From NCBI GenBank assembly GCA_003532715.1, contig DOEZ01000636.1:1-5966 (forward strand): a DNA stretch of 5,966 nucleotides. The letters run 5' to 3'. Position numbers and translations under genes: made by a program. The notes below the pieces were generated by a model. It had not been told where the DNA came from. It saw nothing but the letters and a program-made list of their open reading frames with translations, and did no database searches. The DNA is from Planctomycetaceae bacterium (GTDB taxonomy: Bacteria; Planctomycetota; Planctomycetia; Pirellulales; Thermoguttaceae). Of the stretch, positions 1-5,263 are shown piece after piece (within the stretch, counting starts at the first letter, position 1; every line of letters starts with the position of its first letter).

Positions 1-62
1 GCTTGCGCTTCGGGTTGGTATGCGTGTTGTGACAGAACCGGGCTCACGGCGCGACGGCGTCG
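1..62. other. Short noncoding end of window
   Basis: This is the sequence downstream of the minus-strand transporter gene. I see no convincing gene or terminator. An 11-base inverted repeat (CGACG-G-CGTCG, 52-62) abuts the transporter stop codon, but its single-base loop and the lack of a following T-run make it a poor terminator. Confidence 0.4.
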
Positions 63-971
63 TCATTCCTTCAGATTGCCGTTGCGCGGGAGAAATCTCC
101 CGTTGCGTTCCAGGTGGATCAATCCGGCGAGTCCCGCCAGGACCATGCCCATGCCGATCCGCTGTTGGGTGCTCAGTCGGGTATCCCACAGAATCCAGTC
201 GGCGACCGCGACCATCACGGGCGCGGAGAGCATCCACATGCGAAGTTTCCAGACCGGCATGCGGCCGAGGGTTGCGTAGTAGAGCGTCAGGTAGATGGCG
301 AAAGTCATTCCGAAGAGGGCGACCCAGAGCCATGCGGCCGTGTCCATCAGGCCATCGCCGAAATTGGTCAACTCATTTCGGACGAGCATGGTTCCGAGGA
401 ATCCCAAGCCCGTGGCCGAAACGTTGATCAAGGCGACGGCCTCGGTGTCCATTGCGCGAAAGATGCGCCGCAGGATGAAGGCGTTGATCGCGAATCCCAA
501 GGCGCCGCCGACGACCATGAGGTCGCCCGTCACATGGGGTTCCAAGCGGGTGAACCGGATTTCGGCCACGCACGCCACTCCGAAGAGCATCAAGGGGAGC
601 AAGAGGAGTTCGCGCCAACCGATTCGTTCCAGCCCAAGTACGATGCCGATCAGGATGACGAAGACGACATCCAAACGATAGAGAAGGGCGTGGTTGGTGA
701 CGGTGGTGTATTTGAGCGACGTGAACAACAGCAGGTTAATGACGATCGCGTTTACGCTCATCGCCGCGAGCCAGCCGCCCGAACCCCGCGGTTTCAGTCG
801 CCGCCATCCACGGCCGCGGCCGAGCACCCAGGCACCGAGCATTGCGATCGTGAACACTCGCGAGAACGTGCCGACCATTCCGACGGGCCAATGCGCCAAC
901 GCGGCGCGCATCAGGAGTGTTTGCGCGACCATGACGACGACGGTCAGTATTGCCAGCGGTTTTGCGTTCAC
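63..971 (-). CDS. EamA/DMT-superfamily membrane transporter
   Basis: This is a 302-residue inner-membrane protein of the drug/metabolite transporter type; its substrate cannot be read from the sequence. About ten hydrophobic segments are visible, near residues 5-22, 30-50, 66-86, 98-115, 120-138, 150-168, 178-196, 211-232, 244-263 and 271-287. They form two five-helix halves as expected for paired EamA domains, and length is normal for the family. The end of the first repeat has the typical pattern of a helix, then L-E-R-I-G-W, then another helix (residues 112-138). I chose the GTG start at 971 because it directly precedes the first helix; the open frame continues upstream to 1163, but that part is antiparallel-frame noise overlapping the preceding stump. 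The ribosome-binding site is weak (GAGACG-like), so coupling to upstream translation is possible. It is the last gene of the minus-strand run, 19 bp after the stump's stop codon. The family call is firm; the exact start is less so. Confidence 0.85.
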   Translation of the reverse strand: MNAKPLAILTVVVMVAQTLLMRAALAHWPVGMVGTFSRVFTIAMLGAWVLGRGRGWRRLKPRGSGGWLAAMSVNAIVINLLLFTSLKYTTVTNHALLYRLDVVFVILIGIVLGLERIGWRELLLLPLMLFGVACVAEIRFTRLEPHVTGDLMVVGGALGFAINAFILRRIFRAMDTEAVALINVSATGLGFLGTMLVRNELTNFGDGLMDTAAWLWVALFGMTFAIYLTLYYATLGRMPVWKLRMWMLSAPVMVAVADWILWDTRLSTQQRIGMGMVLAGLAGLIHLERNGRFLPRNGNLKE

Positions 972-990
972 TTTGTCGCGTCTCGATGCA

Positions 991-1179
991 CTATCCCACC
1001 GCGACAGTCTCGCCGCCGTCGTATTCCAGTAGTTCGAGTCGGTCGGGGTTCTTGTCGCATACGGCGACGATCTTCGGCCGCGAGTTCGCATCGACCAAGT
1101 GTCCCCATCGTATTGCCGCGCTGGCGAACTCGCGGCCCACCAGCCCACAGCCGATGATTCCAAAATGCACCGTCTTCAT
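991..1179 (-). pseudogene. Truncated Gfo/Idh/MocA-type oxidoreductase (N-terminal stump)
   Basis: A 62-codon frame opens with a textbook Rossmann dinucleotide-binding start: strand F-G-I-I-G, then G-C-G-L-V-G (G10, G12, G15), helix, and a second strand I-V-A-V-C-D ending in the acidic residue that normally contacts the cofactor ribose (near residues 37-42). After residue 45 or so the family would continue for about 300 more residues, but here the frame stops at TAG and the transporter begins 19 bp later. None of the remaining dehydrogenase is visible in any minus frame, so this is a deletion product and not a simple frameshift. It has no Tat leader and differs in sequence from the two exported paralogs upstream, so it came from a separate subfamily. 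It begins 26 bp after the preceding gene and has no strong ribosome-binding site. A small expressed peptide is possible but unlikely to be an enzyme. Confidence 0.75.
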
Positions 1180-1205
1180 GATGATATGTCTTTCAATTCC
1201 TTGGG

Positions 1206-2420
1206 CTACGCTCGGTAGCTAGGCACCTTCATGGTTTCGCCGTCCTTCAGAGCCGACTGATGGGCGATGATGCCGGGCACGGTCATGTTGAGGGACTGAT
1301 AGATGTCGACCAGCGGTTTGCGGTCGGCGAGGATCGACGAGATGAATTCGTCGGTCAATCGGCCGTGCGAGCCGCCGTGGCCGCCGGCGTCCACGCCGGG
1401 CGGCAAGCTGGGCCGTTCGATGTTGGGCAGCTTGGTCATCGAACCCAAGTATTTCGTCCCGTCCATCCAGCCATTCTCACCGAAAACGCGGCCCGTCTCG
1501 CCTCCCTTCTTGTACGTGCTGCGCGCTTTCAACATCCGCGACGTTCCGCCCTCGGTCGTCGCGAACAGGGCCACTTCGTCGGTGTACTCGTTGCCATACT
1601 GGTTGGCGCCGGGCAGAAACAGTCGCGATCCCGACTTGAAACCCATGCACGAGACGGTCGTAAAAGCATGGTCGGTGACGCCGACGTAGTAGGCCGTCGA
1701 GTGGGTCGGATACCAGAGGGGCGGCATGCCCTCGCGCCAGTTTTCATAAGAAGCAATCGAACCGTCGCCATGATAATGGTAGTACTCGCCCTCGGAATAG
1801 ACCAACTGGCCGAAGCCGCCCGCCATGTAGACTTGCCGCATGGCGTAACAGTCGGCGCGGAAGCACGAGGTCTCGAACATCATGTACTTCAGTCCGGTTG
1901 TCTTCACGATTTCGAGCAGTTCATCCGCTTCCTCGGACGCCCCGCCCCAGACCGCCGGAACGGCGGTGCAAACGTGCTTGCCGTGCTTCATCACCTCGAT
2001 ACAGTGCCGAGCGTGGCTCGGCGCGTCGGTCGCCACGAACACAGCCTCGATCGCATCGTCCTTGACCATTTCTTCGATCGACGGATAGGTCTTGCCACAA
2101 CGGCACTTTTTCGCCAGCTCGGCGCAGCGGTCGGGAAACAGATCGCTGACCGCCACGACCTCGACGTTCGGATGGTCCTGAAAGCCAAAGGCCGCGCCGA
2201 AACGGCAAACGCCGTATCCGGCAATGCCGACGCGGATCTTGCGATTCGAGATCGGCCTCCAGTTCTTCGACGTGTTTGGGCCATTCTCAACTTCGTCGAA
2301 GCCCTGGATGACTTTCTTATCGGCCTGGTCTTGGGCCATAGCCGAACCGCGAAGCCCGAGGGCGGCCGCGCTAAGTCCGACCGCCTGTAGGAACGCGCGT
2401 CTTGTGGATGATTCACTCAT
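1206..2420 (-). CDS. Tat-exported Gfo/Idh/MocA-family oxidoreductase, paralog B
   Basis: A 404-residue NAD(P)-fold oxidoreductase, probably secreted or periplasmic, acting on an unidentified (likely sugar-like) substrate. The leader has the twin-arginine pattern S-T-R-R-A-F-L-Q (residues 5-12) followed by an Ala/Leu/Gly-rich stretch and A-M-A-Q near residue 30. A linker with P-N-T-S-K-N-W (48-54) precedes the Rossmann start G-I-A-G-Y-G-V-C-R-F-G (65-75). The usual E-K-P motif after G-K-H-V is replaced by A-V-P (153-155), so the canonical catalytic lysine is absent. The C-terminal alpha/beta part includes Y-S-E-G-E-Y-Y-H-Y (208-216) and G-G-H-G-G-S-H-G (347-354). ATG 2420 is chosen because AAGGAG lies 8 bases upstream and it gives the same length and leader as paralog A; the frame remains open to 2516 but that extension has no leader-like features. 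It lies 88 bp after paralog A. Substrate and even dehydrogenase activity are unproven. Confidence 0.9.
   Translation of the reverse strand: MSESSTRRAFLQAVGLSAAALGLRGSAMAQDQADKKVIQGFDEVENGPNTSKNWRPISNRKIRVGIAGYGVCRFGAAFGFQDHPNVEVVAVSDLFPDRCAELAKKCRCGKTYPSIEEMVKDDAIEAVFVATDAPSHARHCIEVMKHGKHVCTAVPAVWGGASEEADELLEIVKTTGLKYMMFETSCFRADCYAMRQVYMAGGFGQLVYSEGEYYHYHGDGSIASYENWREGMPPLWYPTHSTAYYVGVTDHAFTTVSCMGFKSGSRLFLPGANQYGNEYTDEVALFATTEGGTSRMLKARSTYKKGGETGRVFGENGWMDGTKYLGSMTKLPNIERPSLPPGVDAGGHGGSHGRLTDEFISSILADRKPLVDIYQSLNMTVPGIIAHQSALKDGETMKVPSYRA
2011..2045. repeat. 35-bp exact direct repeat, copy in paralog B
   Basis: Identical to 3308-3342 in paralog A and at the equivalent place, in the coding region for the V-F-V-A-T-D-A-P-S-H-A-R segment. 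With one mismatch at 2010, identity extends to 2002. It reflects the tandem gene duplication. Confidence 0.9.
2362..2384. repeat. 23-bp exact direct repeat, leader region of paralog B
   Basis: Identical to 3665-3687 in the Tat-leader coding region of paralog A, encoding the A-V-G-L-S-A-A-A core. It contains the 8-base palindrome GCGGCCGC. Confidence 0.9.
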
Positions 2421-2428
2421 GCTCGCTA

Positions 2429-2434
2429 CTCCTT
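2429..2434 (-). promoter_or_regulatory. Shine-Dalgarno site of paralog B
   Basis: Minus-strand AAGGAG sits 8 bases before ATG 2420. It decides this start over the upstream in-frame ATG at 2516, which would overlap the end of paralog A and put 32 non-leader residues ahead of the twin-arginine motif. Confidence 0.8.
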
Positions 2435-2508
2435 CTTGTTTTGAGCGGGAGAGAGTGCCTCGGGAGGAGAACGCTTCTCGCGACATTGCCCTTTCACATG
2501 TTGGCAAC

Positions 2509-3723
2509 TTATCCAAGACTGTAGACAGGGACTTTCATCAATTCACCGTCGTTCAACGCCGATTGGTGCGCGACCACGCCCGGAACGGTCAGGTTTAGTG
2601 CCCAGGCGATGTCGATCAAGGGCGTGCGATCCTCGAGAATCGATCGAATGAACTCTTCGGTGAGATGACCGTGCGAGCCTTCGTGGCCGCCGGCGGCAAC
2701 CCCTGGCGGCAACGGGGGGCGAGTGACCTTGGGAAGTCGCTTCTCCAAGCCGTCGTACTTGTTGTAGAAGGTTCCCTTCTGCCCGCGGATCCTGCCCATC
2801 TCACCGCTGCGACCGGGTGTGTCCCAACTGACGGCCATGCGCGCCATGCCGCCTTCGGTCGTTCGGAACAAGGCTATTTCGGTGCCAAAGGGATTCTTGT
2901 ACCGATTGTTTTGCGGCTGTAGTGCCTCGATCACGCTCGGCATGCCCATGCAGGAAACTTCCGTGAAGCCACCGCCCGTGACACACGTGTAATACGCGTT
3001 CGAATGTGTCGGATACCATTGTGGAGGCACGCCGACCCGCCAGTCCTTGTAAGACGGAATCACCGACACCGCATAGTGAAAGTACTCTCCCTCGGAGTAG
3101 ACGAGCTTCCCGAAAAACCCCGCGTTGTAGAGCTTGCGCATCGCGTGGCAATCGGCATGGAAAGCCGAAGTTTCGAACATCATGTACTTTCGTCCCGTCG
3201 ATTTAACCGCCTCGAACAAACGGTCGGCATCCTCGACCGAGCCGTACACGGCCGGAACAGCCGTGCAGACGTGCTTGCCGTGCTTCATCACGTCGATGCA
3301 GTGCCGGGCGTGGCTCGGCGCGTCGGTCGCCACGAACACAGCTTCGATCGTTTCGTCCTTGACCAGTTCTTCGAGTGACGGATACGTCTTCGCGCAGCGA
3401 CACGCCTTCGCCAAGCCATCGCACCGGTCGGCGAACAGGTCGCTGACGGCGACGACCTCGACGTTCGGATGGTCCTGGAAGCCGAATGCCGCTCCGAATC
3501 GGCAGTATCCGTATCCAACAATGCCCATCCGAACTTTGCGGTCCGATACCGGTTGCCAGTCCTTCGATGTGTTTGGGTCGTCCTCGGCTTGCTCGAAACC
3601 CTGAATCACCCCTTCTTTGGGTAAGTTCTTCTCCTGGCCGTAAACCGAACCGTGGAAGCCAAAAGCGGCCGCGCTAAGTCCGACCGCTTGCAGGAACGAG
3701 CGTCTCGATGGAAGTGGATTCAT
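2509..3723 (-). CDS. Tat-exported Gfo/Idh/MocA-family oxidoreductase, paralog A
   Basis: A 404-residue paralog of the next gene downstream and colinear with it except for small indels. The leader has S-R-R-S-F-L-Q (residues 6-12), a hydrophobic Ala/Gly stretch and V-Y-G-Q near 30, predicting Tat-type export. The linker carries P-N-T-S-K-D-W (50-56). The Rossmann fold opens with G-I-V-G-Y-G-Y-C-R-F-G (67-77), with a second strand V-E-V-V-A-V-S-D (88-95). The position of the family's E-K-P motif reads A-V-P (155-157), as in paralog B. The substrate-domain motifs Y-S-E-G-E-Y-F-H-Y (209-217), W-Y-P-T-H-S (236-241) and G-G-H-E-G-S-H-G (345-352) are also shared. Divergence is concentrated around residues 216-330. 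The ATG is supported by AAGGAG 8 bases upstream, and the gene starts 43 bp after the aminotransferase remnant. Family is certain; substrate is unknown. Confidence 0.92.
   Translation of the reverse strand: MNPLPSRRSFLQAVGLSAAAFGFHGSVYGQEKNLPKEGVIQGFEQAEDDPNTSKDWQPVSDRKVRMGIVGYGYCRFGAAFGFQDHPNVEVVAVSDLFADRCDGLAKACRCAKTYPSLEELVKDETIEAVFVATDAPSHARHCIDVMKHGKHVCTAVPAVYGSVEDADRLFEAVKSTGRKYMMFETSAFHADCHAMRKLYNAGFFGKLVYSEGEYFHYAVSVIPSYKDWRVGVPPQWYPTHSNAYYTCVTGGGFTEVSCMGMPSVIEALQPQNNRYKNPFGTEIALFRTTEGGMARMAVSWDTPGRSGEMGRIRGQKGTFYNKYDGLEKRLPKVTRPPLPPGVAAGGHEGSHGHLTEEFIRSILEDRTPLIDIAWALNLTVPGVVAHQSALNDGELMKVPVYSLG
3308..3342. repeat. 35-bp exact direct repeat, copy in paralog A
   Basis: Partner of 2011-2045. 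The two copies are 1297 bp apart, the same direction, and could recombine to leave a single hybrid gene. Confidence 0.9.
3665..3687. repeat. 23-bp exact direct repeat, leader region of paralog A
   Basis: Partner of 2362-2384. The exact DNA match in a leader, where many codons would serve, points to a recent duplication or gene conversion. Confidence 0.9.
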
Positions 3724-3731
3724 GATCGAAT

Positions 3732-3737
3732 CTCCTT
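3732..3737 (-). promoter_or_regulatory. Shine-Dalgarno site of paralog A
   Basis: Minus-strand AAGGAG lies 8 bases before ATG 3723, the same spacing as in paralog B. It lies in the 43-bp gap after the aminotransferase remnant, which contains no obvious promoter or terminator. Confidence 0.8.
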
Positions 3738-3766
3738 AGGTGGGAGCAGGATGGAGGGATGGTGCT

Positions 3767-4456
3767 TTAGGTCAACTCTTTTTCGGCCGCCCCGATGGCC
3801 TCTTCGATGATTTCCGACCCCTTCGCGGCCGTATCGAGGTCCATCACGATCGGCGGGCTCATTCGCAGAATGTGGCCGGCCGGAATCCATGTCAGGCCGT
3901 TACGAAAAGCGTGCTGATAGACAAACTCGCCGGCCTTGTTGAACGGCTCCTTGGTTTCGCGGTCCTTTACCAGTTCGATGCCCATCAGTCCGCCCTTGCA
4001 TCGCACGTCACCGATGATCGGATGCCGCTGCTTCATTTCGTTGAGGATCTTCAGGCAATGGTCTCCGAGTTCCATCGCATGATCCAACAGGTTCTCTTCC
4101 TCGATGACTTCGGTGCTCGCCAAGGCGGCGGCGCAGGCCATGGGGTTGCCGCCATAGCTGCTCGAGGCTGAAATCTTCTCGAAGCTCTCTGTGTAGGGTT
4201 CGCGCACCGCCACGCACGTGACGGGGAATCCATTGCCGAATCGCCTACCGATCGAAACAACGTCGGGGAGGACGTCCCAGTGTTCCATGCGGAGCCACTT
4301 GCCGGTGCGCCCCCAACTCGTCAACACCTCGTCGGCCGTTAGTAGTATACCCCGATCGTTCGGCAGCGTCGCGGCGTGAGGCGATTCGCACCTTTCCATT
4401 GGCGGGCCTCTGATAGCTCGATGTGTGGTATTCACGGTACGGGTCCAGGCTCCCAT
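3767..4456 (-). pseudogene. Class-III PLP aminotransferase, N-terminal half missing and PLP lysine replaced
   Basis: Intact relatives transfer amino groups using PLP held as a Schiff base by one lysine. The frame here is 229 codons, about half the usual 420-460. Recognisable homology begins near residue 34 (about 4357) with G-I-L-L-T-A-D-E-V, the strand that carries the Asp for the PLP ring, then G-R-T-G-K-W. The lysine segment should read I-G-K-x-F-G-N-G-F-P but reads I-G-R-R-F-G-N-G-F-P; the key position, residue 71, is codon AGG at 4244-4246, one base from AAG. S-S-S-Y-G-G-N-P (98-105), V-R-C-K-G (151-155, usually V-R-G-K-G) and L-R-M-S-P-P (197-202) follow in normal order to a natural stop. 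About 200 N-terminal residues are absent, and none is visible in other frames upstream, where divergent promoters lie. Residues 1-33 look unrelated. Possible starts are ATG 4456 or 4399 (GAGG 7 bases upstream), but a working enzyme is not expected. Confidence 0.8.
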
Positions 4457-4462
4457 AGTCGC

Positions 4463-4491
4463 TTGACAATCATTGCGAGCCTCGCTAGGAT
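4463..4491 (+). promoter_or_regulatory. Sigma70-type promoter of the EF-hand lipoprotein gene
   Basis: A perfect -35 hexamer TTGACA (4463-4468) and a -10 TAGGAT (4486-4491) are separated by exactly 17 bases. Transcription would start near 4498, giving a leader of about 70 bases before ATG 4569. It faces away from the minus-strand run. Confidence 0.7.
4475..4485. promoter_or_regulatory. Palindrome within the promoter spacer (possible operator)
   Basis: GCGAG-C-CTCGC is a perfect inverted repeat lying between the -35 and -10 hexamers and touching the -10. Position suits a repressor or activator site, but the arms are only 5 bases and chance is a real alternative. Confidence 0.3.
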
Positions 4492-4498
4492 CAGACTG

Positions 4499-4507
4499 AT
4501 ATTACCA
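4499..4507 (-). promoter_or_regulatory. Possible extended -10 for the minus-strand run
   Basis: On the minus strand TGGTAATAT reads as TGn followed by a TATAAT-like hexamer matching at the key first, second and last positions. No good -35 is found 16-18 bases upstream. It would initiate near 4492, overlapping the plus-strand promoter, and would read into the aminotransferase remnant. It is weak evidence on its own. Confidence 0.22.
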
Positions 4508-4559
4508 GTTCCGGCTCGGCAAGCCGCCGACGGTTTCCTTTCGAAGCCCTACCCATAAT

Positions 4560-4563
4560 GGAG
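4560..4563 (+). promoter_or_regulatory. Shine-Dalgarno site of the lipoprotein gene
   Basis: GGAG lies 5 bases before ATG 4569 and supports that start, which is also the first residue of a good signal peptide. Confidence 0.65.
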
Positions 4564-4568
4564 CAATC

Positions 4569-5186
4569 ATGACAAATCGACTTTTCTTCGTCGGCATCCT
4601 GGTGTTGGCCATCGCGTTGTACTGTAACTCAGGTTGTTCGCGTGCTCCGTCTCGCGTGAAACCGCCTTCGATCGACGCGAAGGCGGCCGGGGCGGCGGCC
4701 ATGGAACAATACGACGCGAACCAAGACGGCAAGATCGACGGGGTGGAACTGGAGAAGGCTCCGAGTTTGAAAGCGGCCCTGGCCAATCTCGACAACAGTA
4801 ACGACAAGTCGGTCGATGCGGATGAGGTGACCAAACGGATCGAGGCGTGGCATGAGTCGAAGAAGGGCCTAATGAGCGTGATGACAATGGTAACGATCGG
4901 CGGCCGCCCGTTGGCCGGGGCAACCGTCGTCTTTGAGCCCGAAGCGTTCCTGGGCCCGAATATCAAGCAGGCCACGGGCACCACCAACGAGCAAGGCGTC
5001 GCCCTGATGCGAATCGAGGGTGCCGACTCGCCCGGCGTCGCGCCGGGATTGTATCTCGTGCGCATTACGAACGAAGGCATGAATTTACCGACCAAATACA
5101 ACACCGAGACCATTTTGGGCGCCGAAGTCGCCGCCGACGCCGACTACACGAAGAGAAACCTGGACGGCCCGAAGTTCAACTTGTAG
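4569..5186 (+). CDS. Lipoprotein with paired EF-hand loops and a carboxypeptidase-regulatory-like domain
   Basis: A 205-residue envelope protein of unknown role. Residues 1-22 form a signal peptide (N-R, then a hydrophobic core) ending in N-S-G-C, with C23 the probable lipidated cysteine; N at -3 makes the lipobox imperfect. Two Ca-binding-type loops follow: D49-x-N-x-D-G-x-I-D-x-x-E60, close to consensus, and D75-x-S-x-D-K-S-V-D-x-D-E86, with all acidic or polar ligands kept but Lys in place of the usual Gly. Residues 104-205 resemble the beta-sandwich carboxypeptidase-regulatory/transthyretin-like domain: G-R-P-L-A-G-A-T-V (112-120), T-N-E-Q-G-V-A (139-145) and P-G-L-Y-L-V-R-I (159-166), then P-T-K-Y-N-T-E-T (174-181), a tail seen in planctomycete proteins of this kind. 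It has its own promoter and Shine-Dalgarno site and is divergent from the oxidoreductase run. A structural or sensing role at the cell surface is inference only. Confidence 0.88.
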   Translation: MTNRLFFVGILVLAIALYCNSGCSRAPSRVKPPSIDAKAAGAAAMEQYDANQDGKIDGVELEKAPSLKAALANLDNSNDKSVDADEVTKRIEAWHESKKGLMSVMTMVTIGGRPLAGATVVFEPEAFLGPNIKQATGTTNEQGVALMRIEGADSPGVAPGLYLVRITNEGMNLPTKYNTETILGAEVAADADYTKRNLDGPKFNL

Positions 5187-5263
5187 TCGAAATCGGTCGC
5201 ATTGGGCGACGCGACGGACGACCCGCGGAGATGATGCACGAGACGAAAATGAAAGGACATGAC
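5187..5263 (+). other. Intergenic spacer, no terminator seen
   Basis: These 77 bases separate two same-strand genes. The only hairpin noted is GTCGC-ATTGG-GCGAC, which is short and lacks a T-run. No convincing promoter was found, so read-through from the lipoprotein gene is plausible. Confidence 0.4.
5252..5257 (+). promoter_or_regulatory. Shine-Dalgarno site of the URO-D-like gene
   Basis: AAAGGA lies 6 bases before ATG 5264. It favours this start over in-frame ATGs at 5231, 5234 and 5249; the first of these directly abuts GGAG with no spacing. Confidence 0.65.

Noticed and set aside
52..62. Inverted repeat after the transporter stop as a terminator
   Set aside because: The arms are five bases with a one-base loop and there is no T-run on the minus strand afterwards.
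114..1157. Plus-strand open frame of 347 codons antisense to the transporter
   Set aside because: Its composition is rich in Asp, Glu, Gln, His and Arg, the expected mirror of a hydrophobic membrane gene on the other strand. No fold or family is visible.
972..1163. Upstream extension of the transporter frame (64 residues before GTG 971)
   Set aside because: The residues are Arg/Ser/Thr-rich, resemble no EamA N-terminus, and overlap the oxidoreductase stump in another frame.
1260..2390. Plus-strand open frame of 376 codons antisense to paralog B
   Set aside because: It is a GC-rich shadow of the oxidoreductase reading frame: no recognisable domain, and the minus frame has a clear family match, a leader and a Shine-Dalgarno site.
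4370..4560. Search for the missing N-terminal half of the aminotransferase in other frames
   Set aside because: No frame on the minus strand in this stretch resembles the family; the sequence there is taken up by divergent promoter elements, so a simple frameshift does not explain the loss.
4502..5113. Minus-strand open frame of 203 codons across the lipoprotein gene
   Set aside because: It is the antisense shadow of a plus-strand gene with signal peptide, EF-hand loops and its own promoter.
5196..5212. Hairpin GTCGC/GCGAC after the lipoprotein gene as a terminator
   Set aside because: It has only five pairs and no T-run; chance occurrence in GC-rich DNA is likely.
5231..5263. Earlier ATG starts (5231, 5234, 5249) for the URO-D-like gene
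   Set aside because: They are in frame, but spacing to a Shine-Dalgarno sequence is poor, and the family's usual N-terminus begins at M-T-S-R-E-R at 5264.
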